A stretch of 64,000 bases of DNA from Phocoena phocoena (lineage: Eukaryota > Chordata > Mammalia > Artiodactyla > Phocoenidae): positions 48,206,500 through 48,270,499 of the forward strand of contig NC_089236.1 in NCBI RefSeq assembly GCF_963924675.1, in the 5' to 3' direction. A model generated the notes under the pieces. That model was not told the DNA's origin. It made no database searches and saw only the letters and a program-made list of their open reading frames with translations. The position numbers and the translations under genes are program-made. Of the stretch, positions 11,476 to 23,502 are shown one piece after another (position 1 is the stretch's first letter; each line of letters begins with the position of its first letter).

Positions 11476-12700
11476 ACAACAGCTTTTGAAAACACTTGTA
11501 AGCTATAAGTTCTAAAGAAATGCTAGTTATTACTATCTATCACTGTGCCCTTCTTGGTGCCTTAACCAGTAATCTCAAAGAAGATGTAAGCTTTTTCTCG
11601 AAGGCTAATGCCCTAAGTACCCTAAGATTTGAAAGAACTTGAGCAACTGTTGGTTATCTTATTAAAACATTGTTATCAGACCAAGGCCAGAAGACAGGAA
11701 ATAAGCAAATGTGCCTATGCTCTGAAACACTGAAGAGGAAAGATTCTAGATCTATATATATCAGTAAACTTGAATGTAGCCCACTATGAACATTCTAAAA
11801 CAGATCATTAAACAGATAGTGAGCATTTAGAAATAGAAATGGTGAAAACCAGAAGTCACCATTAGTTAACTATTAAGTCTTGACAAACTACTTTTACTTC
11901 TTTTTTTTTTTTTTTTGAGGTATTTACTAGAATTTCTAGAGAAGAGTGCCAGTGATAGAAGGTATCTCAATTTCAGCAAAACATTTTATTAAGATTATCT
12001 TTGTAAAGACATGGGAATTGTGAAATTAATAACACTGTAAATAAGTGATGAATTGAAAGCAGTTTAAATATCAGTTTCAAAGAATGTTGATTAGTAGATC
12101 AACCTAGAGGGACATTACTGATGAAATGTTTACAGGCTTTTTACTTAATTCTTAACCTGCCATTGGTTAAATCATATTGGTTAAACCTAGATTTCTCAGT
12201 GAGCCCAGTGCGTAATTCTCTTCAAATTTCACACTTTAGACAGACTTTCATTCAGTAAATAAATTTAGTGAATCGTGCACCTTGTACCTGTCACGTACCC
12301 CATTTTGATATCCCTCTTTCCGTTCTCAGTGATTAACAGGGAAGTAACTATAAGTTAGCCAGTATTGCATAAAATCATAGGCTAGGAAACTCTGACCTAT
12401 GATTTAAAGAAACATTTGTTTTTAAGGGAACTCTGAAATGTTAAATTGATGGAGGACTTCTAAAAATGAAGATTTTGTAAGAGCATTTTTAGGATTTTCT
12501 CTGTTTGAATATTATATGGATGAAAATAAAATGAAGAAGATACTCTCATCTCCATTGGAAACTAAGGGAAGCCTCAATATGGTGTCATAAATTTCAAAGA
12601 ATTTTGGTCAGAAACCGTGTAACCAGAACACTCTACAATTCAGCAGGTAGAGTATAGTGAGGTGGATAGTATACAGAGGAAATTCTGCGCAGCTCCTGGA
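11476..12700. other. Intron sequence, nothing recognised
   Basis: A T-run lies at about 11902-11917 with no flanking duplication that I could find. Otherwise AT-rich and featureless. Confidence 0.55.
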
Positions 12701-12702
12701 AC

Positions 12703-12893
12703 TCTGCAGTAGAACTTTCTGTAATAATGGAGATATTCTTTATCTGCCCTATCCCATACAGTAGCCACCAGGCACGTTGGGCACTTGAAGTTTAGCTAGT
12801 GTAGCTGAGAAACTGAATATGTTTTATTTTAATTAACTTAAATTTAAATAGCTACTTGTGGCTTCAGGCTCTTATTATATTAGACAGCTTAGC
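12703..12893. mobile_element. hAT-type MER DNA transposon remnant
   Basis: Contains agaactttctgtaataatgg, cagtagccaccaggcac and aacttaaatttaaatagcta, and ends ttagacagctta. This is the layout of a common non-autonomous hAT (Charlie-group) element with an AT-rich centre. Subfamily not assigned. Confidence 0.6.
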
Positions 12894-12905
12894 CCTAAAG
12901 TGAAG

Positions 12906-14220
12906 GGGTAAAAGCTGGAAATTTCAACCTCTTTCTCCATTATATATCTGCAGGAATGCCAAGCTAGAGGAGAGCCTGTTTAGTTGTGCTGTATCTTTTT
13001 TCCTTTGGTGTGATTTAGATTCTCAACCAAGAGTGATGGGGTTTGTATTAAAGCAAACCAAATAGATGTAAAACAGATAAATTGCAGAGAATGCTTGCTG
13101 TTCCATAGGTTGAATGGGGGTTATGTAAAATCTGAGGGGTTATGATGAAATTTGTAGTCTAAACTGACTTTTTACCAATATGACTAACTCTCCCAGAAAG
13201 AGAAATAAATACAAAATATGAGAGAGAAGACTAGAACTATAAACTTCCAATCCCATAAACTTGACCATGGGTAAAAGTATTTGGAGAAAATACAAACATA
13301 AGCTTCCAGACTTGGAACCTCAGCTTTCTCCCCACCTTTAAGCAAGGAAATTGCTGACCAGATAATATTTTCCTAGTCCTCCAGTTCATTGGATAATGGA
13401 ACAATCCAAACAATGTTTTGTTAAACAGGAAATAGGCAAAATGAAGTCTTGGCTAGAACTGCCTTCATTCAAAGATTATTAAGTGATGGGGTGGGGGGCG
13501 GTTCAGGGAAGACAAGTATGAGATATATGTAAATATTTTTTTAAGTGGAAGGAGACAGCAGGAGTCCTATAAAAGCTGCAGAAGATAAAGAGAACATTTT
13601 AAAAGATCTATGCTAGGAATCTAGAAAGATTTTATAGATTATAACCTATTCACAACTAAAAGAATTTAAGAAAGCACAGAACTCTTTGAAACCAAAGACT
13701 TTGCAAAAGAATAAGATAGAAGGTGACTGGCAAAGTTAAAGAAAAAGATTACATAGAAAAATGACATACAAGACTTACAAAGGAATTAAAGAGAAAAGGG
13801 GGTGTAGGGAGATCCAGAAAACTGAATTAAGGGAGGGTTTATAAAGCAGAAACAAATCAAAAAAAAGAAAAAGCAACAAAGAAGTGATGCAAATGGTTAG
13901 AGAGGAGGTATTAGACATGGAGAACAGGCAACACATATCCACATTCAGAAAATTAGTGTGTCAATGGCAGAAAACAAAATGAAAGAGGAAAAAAATATTT
14001 AGAGATACAATAAAAGAAAATTCTTTCTGAAATTTATCAGAACTCACCACATTCTGGGTGGTGTGAAGAGGATGGGAAATAGCAATGTATTAAATCCAAT
14101 TGAAGTTATTGAATATGAACATTAAAGGAACATTATTAGAAGCATCTGGGCTGGATAAGTAAGTCATTTGCTAAGGAAAAATTGCAGGTTGAGCTTAAGT
14201 TTCTCCTCCATAACTTTATA
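12906..14220. other. Intron sequence, purine-rich in part
   Basis: The + strand is strongly A/G-rich from about 13540 to 14010. There is no frame, no repeat head and no tail with flanking duplication. Confidence 0.55.
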
Positions 14221-14365
14221 CTTTATTTATTCATTTAGCAGTATTTATGAACAACCTGCTTTAAGCAAGCACTTTAACACTGGGATTGAAGGTTTAACAG
14301 TGGTCTCTGTCTCAGTGGAATTTACGTTCCTATGATGTAAATCAACACATATAAATAAATGACAA
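14221..14365. repeat. Ancient mammalian interspersed repeat (MIR/L2-like)
   Basis: tttatttattcatttagcag through acacatataaataaatgac follows the pattern of a common ancient mammalian repeat. Family uncertain. Confidence 0.35.
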
Positions 14366-16043
14366 AATAAAGAAGATAATTTTAGAAAGTAACAATTATT
14401 TGAGAGAAATAAAACAAGAGTGTGATTCAGGTAAGTGAGACTATGTGAGGGGTGACATTTTCTGCCTCCTGAGTGATGAAAACTCACTAGTCATGTGAGG
14501 ACTCAGGAAGCCTCTTACCCACGTGGCATTCCTGAAAAACCTACTTGGAATGGTAACCTCACTAACCAAAGAATCAAAGAACTCATTAAAAAGAAAAAAA
14601 AAAAAACTCATGAATTGAGATGTCAAGGTATAAAAGAACTGGCAGTGAATATTTAATGTAAAATTAAATCTCAGTAACTATTGTCATTCTGCTTTCAAAA
14701 CACATTGTAATCATAATTGTTATGGGGAAATTACAACATAAAAATAATAATTTAACATAAGTAGAGGCAAAAATAGCAACTTGCAACTAAAATTAGAGAA
14801 TTGACGGTAAGAGGAAATAGTGTGTATATAATATACTTAATATTGTATAATTATAATTTCCTCAAACTTCATAAGAATTAGTGGTTTTATGAAGAAATAT
14901 CTATTTAAACATATTAGTCAGGAAACAAAACATTAATTAAACTGTAAACAGATGATATCCTGTGTATATTGCCAGAGGAGAGGGAAGAAAAAAGAAAGCA
15001 CAGACCTTATAACAAAAGATAGATAACAAAGCAAACAACAAAGAAGCAAAACACAGAAAATATAAATTCTTAAGATGGCAGATGACCAATTGTGTCTTTT
15101 CTGACAACAGTTGTAAATGTGATGAACTCACTATTATACAAGAAAAGAAATACAGTTTGGGTCAAAAACTATATTCTTTTCACAATAATAAGTGACTCTG
15201 GATGTATAAAGATAAAAAAATGAAAAATAACACAGGATCTAAAACTCTTCTGCAATAAATATTTATTAAAATTTGTTTTAATAATTCAGGATCTTGAGAC
15301 TCCCTTTGTCATGACTATATATGCACAACGAAATGCTCCAGAGCATTTATGCGTCGAATTTGCCACAGGGAAAGTGCTGATTGTCCCACTTACAGCCCAC
15401 ACCCAGACTGCTCACTGTTGCCAGGGATCATTTAAAACATGGTTTGAGGGTAGGGATAGTTTCTAGATAAAATTCCTAGATAAAGGGGGGTGCCAACAGT
15501 TACTATAATGCACTGTTTACTACACTTCCTGATCAATAAATAATTGATGAAATAGGAAATAAAGCTCAGAAAATTTAAACAAACTGGAATCATGTTGTTA
15601 ATTCATAAGCACTTTTTCACTGAATTCAGCTTAAGGGTCACATGAAAGTTATATCAACGATACAGTTCAGTATGTGGCTTATTAATTAGCTTAGAGAGAA
15701 TGTGTGGTAGTGAGATCAAGGTTTCAGGTCCATTCACCTTGCAGACCTTTTTTTTTTTGCAAAGGTGGGTGGAGGGGGATGAGTGGGGACTATGATCTTT
15801 TCTAAATCTAGCCAGCTGCCTCAGAAATGTGTAATTTTGGGTCACAAGCAGAGAGAGTAGATAGAATCAGTACAAATATCTAAGTATTAAAAAGAACTCA
15901 AGTACATGTCCTCCTGGTGACTGATCAATAACGTTGTGTTTGTAAATGAAAGAAAACACTTTATTATATATCTGCACATTTTTTAAGATGCTTTCTTAGA
16001 AATCCAGAGTCATAGGTGGTCAGTCATGCATATGAATTGAATC

Positions 16044-16048
<5 letters not shown>
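14366..16048. other. Intron sequence, one CpG-bearing patch
   Basis: Mostly AT-rich. The patch at about 15318-15440 keeps CpGs (aacgaaatgctccagag, tgcgtcgaatttgcc), unlike its surroundings. I could not assign it to a repeat or gene. Confidence 0.5.

Positions 16049-16096
<48 letters not shown>
16048..16096. repeat. (GT)n microsatellite
   Basis: About 24 uninterrupted GT units. Confidence 0.98.
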
Positions 16097-16099
<3 letters not shown>

Positions 16100-17110
16100 T
16101 ACAGCTTTCTTTATAGGCTGCTGCTCTGTTGCTGAGGGGGAAATTTTCATAGATTTACATTTGGTAAATATATCCACGTCCAAAAAAAGATGTGTAAAAT
16201 ATTGGAATGCCAGCTGACTAAATCAACTCATAAAAACTTCAGTTAAAAGTAAGATATTTTCCACGATTATTTTAAAATATGATGTTTACTGGAAGGAAAG
16301 TCCAGAGAATTACCACAGTTGAAGTGTGAGTGTATTTCTCCCACTTGTAAATGAGCTCTTATTTCCTACAGTGCATATTCTGGTCCACAATGAGTCATTT
16401 TCAACATGTTTCAATTTAACTCCTAATACATTTTTAAACTTGGCAGGCATATTTAGATGAACGTTACTTCCAGTTTTAGAGACTGCTTCTAAATTATACT
16501 TCAGTACTGCAGTCATTATGAAAAGTTCTTTCAGTAAAAAGGAAACAGGATTGATTGGAAGTGTATGTTTTGAGGAATAAAAAAATGGTTGCCATGAATA
16601 AAAATCAGATAGTTAAGCTTTTAAAAATTTTGTTACTACATAAACCCTCTTAATATTATATTAAAAAGTTGTAGTATAAGGTTCTTTTTATTGATAGAAG
16701 ATACTTAAGAAAAAATAAGATTTATTCTAGATAATAAAGTTAATATTTATTGATCTCTTACTATGCCTAGCACTTTTGTGTGTTAACTTTTTTAATACCC
16801 ATATAATAGGTAGTAGTTTAGTTTCTATAAACCATTCAGGCTTTTTTTCTATTATAGTGCATGGAGCCTAATACATTTCTGGACATATAACTGGTGCTAC
16901 ATGAATGTTTGTAAAAGCTAATACTTTATGGAGAATTTTACATATTGCCAACTCTCAATAAGTATTTAATAATTACCTTTTATAAATTTATGCAATCCTG
17001 TAAATCTTATGAATCTTCTGGCAGATTTCAGTTGACCAAGCTGTCCATTGTTAACGATTTTAATATCTTAATTTTTATCATAATGATGTTTACACTGTGC
17101 CTTACTCTTT
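16097..17110. other. Intron sequence, weak MIR-like piece
   Basis: About 16740-16830 (cttactatgcctagcac, then cccatataataggtag) resembles an inverted MIR. The rest is unassigned. Confidence 0.5.
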
Positions 17111-17121
17111 TTAACACTTTA

Positions 17122-17456
17122 TTTTGTATTTAATTTAATTTATTGTTTTTGGCTGTGTTGGGTCTTCGTTGCTGCACGTGGGCTTTCTCTAGTTGCGGTG
17201 GGCAGGGGCTACTCTTCGTTGCAGTGCATGGACTTCTCATTGCGGTGGCTTCTTGTTGTGGAGCACAGCCTCCTAGGCACATGGGCTTCAGTAGTTGCAG
17301 CACACGGGCTCAGTAGTTGCGGCACATGGGCTCAGTAGTTGTGGCGCACAGGCTTAGTTGCTCCGTGGCATATGGGATCTTCCCAGACCAGAGATCGAAC
17401 CCGTGTCCCCTGCATTGGCAGGCAGATTCTTAACCACTGCACCACCAGGGAAGTCC
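17122..17456 (-). repeat. Long CHR-type tRNA-derived SINE
   Basis: Reverse-oriented. The head at the right reads caccaccagggaagtcc, the body has repeated cagtagttgcggcac units, and the left end is a T/A-rich tail. Flanked by taacacttta at 17112-17121 and 17458-17467. Confidence 0.92.
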
Positions 17457-17469
17457 ATAACACTTTAAA

Positions 17470-17625
17470 GATTCCCAAAAGTTTAGAGTTGGGAAAAACT
17501 TAGAGGTTATTGAAAACAGTCCACCCATTTAGCAGATGAGGAAACAAAATCCAAAGAGGTTATCTGACTTGTCCTGAGTTACACTTACTAGGAGCAGGGC
17601 TAGAAGTAGATACACATTCTCTTTG
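17470..17625 (-). repeat. MIR fragment
   Basis: Contains agcagatgaggaaacaaaat, ttatctgacttgtcctgag and gagcagggctagaagtag, the reverse complement of a MIR core and tail. Confidence 0.6.
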
Positions 17626-17771
17626 TTCCCATCCAAGTTGTTCGTTCTGCCACACAATTGTGTCCTTCCATCAGTAAACAGTAAACAACATATGAAGCAC
17701 AACATGTGTGATGTTAAACAACATCAATAGGTACATCTTTTGCTCTCCAGTATGCATATTAAAAACAACAG

Positions 17772-20458
17772 GCTCTTCTCTTCCCGTCTGAGGTGGCAGC
17801 TGGCTCCCTCTTCGCCAGCTCCATTTTCTCTCTGCTCCTGCTTCACTTTTCCCTCGGGCTGGCCCGGCCTGAGCGCTTCTGCCCGCCTCCTCAGGGTGGC
17901 CGCCTAGCCCCTGACCCCTGGAGTGCTACACCTTCTCCTTTCTCTGGGCTTCAGTCTGCACCCAGCCCCTCCGTCAATGAGGAGTACATGATCATGCTGG
18001 GCACTGGCCTGATGGAATGTATCCTGTCAGGTATAATGTCAGTGAATGGAAAGAAAGTTCTTCACATGGATAGAAACCCATATTAGGGAGGAGAGAGTGC
18101 ATCATCTGTAACACCACTGGAAGATTTATACAAAAGATTTAAAATACCCGGAGCACCACCGGCATCAATGGGGAGAGGAAGAGACTGGAATGTTGACTTC
18201 CTTCCCAAGTTCCTTATGGCAAATGGTCAGCTGGTTAAGATGCTGCTTTTTACACAGGTCATTCGCTATCTGGATTTCCAAGTGATTGAAGGGAGCTTTG
18301 TTTATAAAGGAGGAAAGATCTACAAGGCTCCTTCCACTGAAGCAGAAGCTCTGGCATCTAGCCTAATGGGGCGTTTGAAAAACGTCGATTCAGAAAATTC
18401 CTGGTGTATGTTGCCAACTTTGATGGGAACGATCCTAGAACTTTTGAGGGCGTTGATCCTAGGAAGATGGCAGTGAGAGAGGTGTATAAGAAATCTGACT
18501 TGGGCCAAGATGTTATAGGTTTTACTGGTCATGCGCTGGCACTTTACAGAACTGATGACTGTTTATATCAACCATGTGGTGAAACCATTAACAGGATTAA
18601 ACTTTACAGTGAGTCTTTGGCAAGATATGGCAAAAGCCCATACCTTCATCCACTCTACAGCCTTGGATAACTGCCACAGGATTTTCACAGCTAAGTGCTA
18701 TTTACAGAGGTACATACGTGCTGAATAAACCAATTGAAGAAATCATTATGCAAAATGGAAAAGTGATTGGTGTAAAATCTGAAGGAGAGATTGCTCGCTG
18801 TAAGAAGCTCACCTGTGATCCCATCTACTCCATCATCTTTGATCGAGTAGAGAAAGCAGGCCAGAGACTTCCCTGGTGGTCCAGTGGTCAAGAATTCACC
18901 TTCCAATACAGGGGATGCGAGTTAGATCCCTGGTCGGGGAACTAGGATCCCACATGACGTGGGGCAACTAAGCCCACGCGCCGCAACTACTGAGCCTGAG
19001 CCTACTCTCTCTGGAGCCCGAACGCCACAACTAGAGAACCCGAACACCACAATTACTGAGCCCATGTGCCATAACTAGAGAGAAGCCCATGCACTGCAGC
19101 AAAGGATCCTGCATGCCACAGAGAAGATCCCACGTGCCACAGCTAAGACCCAACACAGCCAAATAAATAACTATTAAAAAAAAAGAAAAGAAAATTGGGC
19201 CAGGTGATCAGAGTCATCTGGATCCTCAGCCACCCCATCAAGAACACCAACAATGCCAGCTCCTGCCAGATCATTATTCCACAGAACGAAGTCAACCAGA
19301 AGTCAGATATCTATGTCTGCATGATCTTCTCCGCGCACAACGTGGCAGCACAGGGCAAGTACATTGCCATCGCTAGCACAACGGTGGAGACCAAGGAACC
19401 CGAGAAAGAAATCAGACCAGCTCTGGAACTCTTGGAACCAACTGAGCAGAAATTCGTTAGCATCAGTGACTTCCTTGTACCAAAAGATTTGGGAACAGAG
19501 AGCCAGATCTTTATAACCCATACATATGATGCAACAACTCACTTTGAGGTGACCTGTGATGACATTAAGGGCATCTATAAGAGGATGATGGGATCTGAGT
19601 TTGACTTTGAGGAAATGAAGCAGAAGAAAAATGACATGTATGGGGAAGACTGACAGTAGTACATGTTGCCAACTAATTAGGACAAACTTAAAATTTGGCA
19701 AATGATGCATATTGTATGAAATCAATATTGTAAGGCCTGCTTTTGTAATCAAAACTGAGAGATTGCAGAGCACCATACCAGTAAATATTCCTCCCCTTTC
19801 TAATATCATGTATTAACTTGTTTTCATGGAGTGGCTCTTCAGAATTGGCAGGTTCCCACATTCTGTTCAATTTAACCGATACCAGCTTATTTTTTCTAGT
19901 GAAGAATCAGTTTTAAAACGTCATACTGATACAGAGAACTTGATATAGTATTTGTATCTTTTAATCAGTGTAACCTTTACAGTTATGAGCTTCTGCTGCT
20001 CGAGAGCTGGGTCAGTACAGTTTGCGTGCCATCTGTCCTCTGGGCATTAAGGAGATTCAGAATCGAATGTTCCATAATCAGGGATAGCATACCTCATTCC
20101 TCCCCACCCCTTTTCATTTACATCACGTGTTATAACAGTGCCCAGGCAGCACAGCCACAAGCTTGGTTTATGTGGGCCTCCAATTCTAACCAAACTCCAG
20201 ACTTTGAGAGTCATTTTGGAGGAAGCCTCTGTGCAGTGTTTTAACCTAATAAAATTGATGAGAGCAGAGGGAAGAGAAACCTATCATAAAGCAGGTAAAT
20301 GTAGAGCTTCTTTTGTGTCCCAGGTGTGACTTCTTCAATGGACCAAACTGCAACGCAGTATTTATTTGACAGAGCCTCTGCTTCAACGATGTCTGTCTCA
20401 CAGTGGCTCCGAATGATTTCTGTACTGCAAAATGAAGCCAAACTCTGGAAACCAAAAC
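17772..20458 (+). pseudogene. GDI2: Processed pseudogene of GDI2 (Rab GDP dissociation inhibitor beta)
   Basis: Intronless copy of a GDI2 mRNA: a GC-rich 5' leader (17772-17972), the coding region, then a long 3' UTR after the stop at 19651-19653. The parent retrieves GDP-bound prenylated Rab proteins from membranes. Recognisable pieces include [19 protein letters not shown] near the start and [19 protein letters not shown] at the end. The initiator ATG has become GTC (17973-17975), a stop TAG lies at 18084-18086, the frame shifts near 18370 and again near 18665, and a SINE splits it at 18866. The last 150 codons (19197-19653) remain open. A-rich sequence follows the 3' UTR, and aaaacaacag occurs at both ends (17762-17771 and 20459-20468), a plausible short target duplication. 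Same orientation as PIBF1. No protein is expected. Confidence 0.95.
18866..19188 (+). repeat. Long CHR-type SINE inserted in the GDI2 retrocopy
   Basis: Starts gacttccctggtggtccagt and ends in an A-rich tail. It interrupts the retrocopy between the codons for DRVEKAGQ and GQVIRV. The duplicated target is agaaagcaggccag (18851-18864) and agaaaattgggccag (19189-19203), diverged. It is therefore younger than the retrocopy. Confidence 0.93.
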
Positions 20459-20489
20459 AAAACAACAGCAACAAAATTCACAATGATAC

Positions 20490-20946
20490 TGTATTAATTT
20501 CCTGTGGTTGCCATAATAAATTACCACAAATTTGGTGACTTAAAACAACAGAAATTTATTCTCTCATAGTCTGGAGGCCAGAAGTCTGAAACCAAGGTGT
20601 CTGTAGGGCCATGCTCCCTCCACAAGCTCTAGGGGCAATCTGTTCTTTGCTTCTTCCATCTTCTGGGGCTCCAGGCATTCCTTGCTTTCCTTGGCTTATG
20701 GCCACATCACCTCCAGTCTCTGCCCCCGTCTTCACATCACCTTCTCCCGTGTATGTGTTTTATAAGGACAAATGTGATTGTATTCAGAACCCACCCAAAT
20801 AACCCAGGACAGGCTCTTCTTCTCAAGGTATTTAATTTAATCACATCTGCAAAAAACCTTTTTCCGTGTAAGGTAATATTTACAGGTCCTAGGGATTAGA
20901 ACATGGACATATATTTTGGGGAGGGACCACCATTCAACCCACTCCA
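20490..20946 (-). mobile_element. MLT1-type solitary LTR (ERVL-MaLR)
   Basis: About 457 bp that reads as a reversed MLT1 LTR: tgtattaatttcctgtgg, taaaacaacagaaatttatt, ctggaggccagaagtctg, ttataaggacaaatgtg, and a terminal attcaacccactcca. No internal retroviral coding sequence adjoins it. An old, inactive relic located just after the GDI2 retrocopy. Confidence 0.85.
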
Positions 20947-23258
20947 TATGCCTTTTAAGTCATTTGAATTAGTATTTATTCAGATCCTCCAATCGGAATA
21001 TGATTTTATTTTTAAGTTATCCAACCAGAACTTTTTAAGGTATCAGCGAATTTTAGGAGTTATTAAAATTCTATAAAGTTAGATTATCTTTTCAACCTAC
21101 TAACTTGACATTTAGCAAATTACTTGCTCTTGAGCAAATGGCACCTTAAAGATATCTAGACTCTGTACCATATAATGTTGTGGCATATTTATTATGGATT
21201 AAAAGACATCCTACATGACTTTTAGTAACATATTTTAAGAACATCATGGCAATGACATTAAGGGTTAAAGAAATAGAGTTGGACATTTTCAACAGAAACA
21301 GTGTAAAAATCTAGCTTTAAGCTAAGCTATATTAACTTCGTTTAGACCGTATAATTGCTTTCTTCTATATAGCGATTGAATTTTGCTTTACTCTATTTAA
21401 GATTCAATAAGTAAGATCTTGAATGCTTTAATAATATAATGACTTTCACGTTTTATTTTTGTTCTACTTATTTTTTTCAATCAGCAAACTTTTAGCCCTT
21501 CCTGGTTTTAATAAATGTATGTGTAACCTGTTTATTTCTATGGCATATGCCAGATATATGATCATTTAGTTTCTCCTTCTGTAGAAATCATTGTTACTAG
21601 ACATGAAGAAATTCCAGAAATCATTGTTACCAGATGTGAGAATATTCTCAATTCCTTTTATCCATTAAAGTGTCTTACTTGTAAATGAAAGAAGAAAACG
21701 TAACTGATATTTTACATAATACTGTGCATCACAAAACTAAATGATTTTTATTATACAGTTTTAAGTTCTCAGTAAATGTTAACTATTATTATTTGTTCTC
21801 ATCATCCAGTTAGTTGACTTTTAAAGTTCAGTTGTGTCTGTTCTCTATTCAGTACGATAAAGATAAAGGGTTAGGAGCAGTCTCTGACACAATCTAGTAA
21901 AACTATTTCATGCACATGGATAACTGGACTTGTTACAAGCCTCTCTGAAGAAGGGATCCCTTTCCTCAACTTACTGTTTATTTTAATTATTAGTAATTTA
22001 CTGTTGGGATTTCCCTTGCATTGTTGTGAGTTTTAAAATATATATCCATGTATTTTTTAAATGGATCTTTTTAGCTTAAAGGCAATGTGTTTTTATTTTA
22101 CAAATGAAAAGTCTAATCTGTGTATTTGTTAAAAGTAGGAAATGAGTTAATGGGTCTTCAAACAGTGAAACTTAACTGACATCCACATACCTATTATTAG
22201 AATTCAGATGTTTCCTCCTAATTCACTGGGACCCCAAATATGAACTTCTATTAGCTAGAATATTCATAGATACTCCAAATGTGATGATGCCTACCATTTC
22301 TAAAATTCCTTTTGTCCAAAATCACAGATGGAAAATGCCCAAAAGAATGCATCTCCCAGCCTCCAGGCAAGGGTGCACCCAGATCATTCTAGTCAGATAG
22401 ACTGTCCATATGTAAACCTGTAAAGGAACTCATATACCTGTAAATGACAATGAAATGTTAGCTTTGAAATTGTTTTTTAAAGTAGTTTACAGGAAAATCA
22501 AGGTATGGTTAATAGCCTGTCATTTATGAGAATGGAATGTTCTGTATGTTGCTACCACAGGACATGTCTGTTCTTACTCACTTCTCAACTTTTGCCATTG
22601 GTTAAACTGTGCATTGATCCAGAAATAAGTCAACATGTTTTAATGGGAAGTGTGTTATTAAATTCAATCATTTGTATATAGTAAGCATTTTTTTTTTTGG
22701 ACCCCAAATAGCACTTGTAAAATATAAATCAGGTTGTTTAACTAAAGTGCTGGTCTCTAATTTTTGAAAATTAAAACTATGAACTGAATGCTTCTAAAGG
22801 AAAACAGTTTTTTAGCCAGTTTTCCATGTTGCTAGCTACTCTACATTTATATGTTATCCAGTATAGTAAATAATGCCTCTTTTCATTATAGAAACCACCC
22901 CTTGCCCACCACTATCAATAGCTCCCTTAGATATTAAGCATTACACTTATAAGAAATTGTAAGCTCTAACAACCTTTCTGCAGGCTTATGTACCAGTTCT
23001 CATCCCACAGATTTTAAGCACTACATTTACAAATTAAGGTATACCAAGACATAGCTAAAGTTTATGACTTCTTAAACCATACATATGTCTTTGATGATAG
23101 AGAGCACTAGAGAAATGTTGAACTAATGGCTCAAACTTTTTATAAGCTTTCAATAAAAAGAACAGCAATAGTAATTCTTGGGGTTCATTTGAATAGAACT
23201 ATGAAAAAGGTATCTAACTTCTTGCTTTTTATGAATTTTATTTATAAAAATTATGGTA
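20947..23258. other. Intron sequence, one small tandem duplication
   Basis: Mostly AT-rich and unassigned. At 21583-21642 the unit agaaatcattgttactagac is repeated (second copy from 21616, diverged). T-run at 22689-22699. Confidence 0.55.
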
Positions 23259-23460
23259 GGGCTTCCCTGGTGGTGCAGTGGTTGAGAGTCCGCCTGCCGA
23301 AGCAGGGGACACGGGTTCGTGCCCCGGTCCGGGAGGATCCCACATGCCGCGGAGCGGCTGGGCCCATGAGCCATGGCCACTGAGCCTGCGCGTCCAGAGC
23401 CTGTGCTCCACAACGGGAGAGGCCACAACAGTGAGAGGCCCACGTACCGCAAAAAAAAAA
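23259..23460 (+). repeat. Short CHR-type SINE (GC-rich subtype)
   Basis: Head ggcttccctggtggtgcagt contains the A-box-like region. gacacgggttcgtgcccc is the B-box region, and the body ends cacgtaccgc plus poly(A). The several overlapping open frames on both strands here come from its high GC content and are not genes. Confidence 0.93.
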
Positions 23461-23502
23461 AAATATATATATATATATATACACACATATATATATATAA
23501 TT
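23461..23502. repeat. (TA)n/(CA)n microsatellite at SINE tail
   Basis: TA repeats, a short ACACA block, then TA repeats, grown from the poly(A) tail of the preceding SINE. Confidence 0.9.

Noticed and set aside
17793..18086. 97-codon frame with a signal-peptide-like start
   Set aside because: It is the translated 5' leader plus first codons of the GDI2 retrocopy. The true start codon is lost.
20490..20946. Possible endogenous retrovirus
   Set aside because: Only a solitary, old MLT1 LTR is present. No adjoining internal retroviral genes were seen.
23259..23345. tRNA-like A and B boxes in the SINE heads
   Set aside because: These are SINE promoters derived from a tRNA. No complete cloverleaf or acceptor stem follows, so no tRNA gene was annotated.
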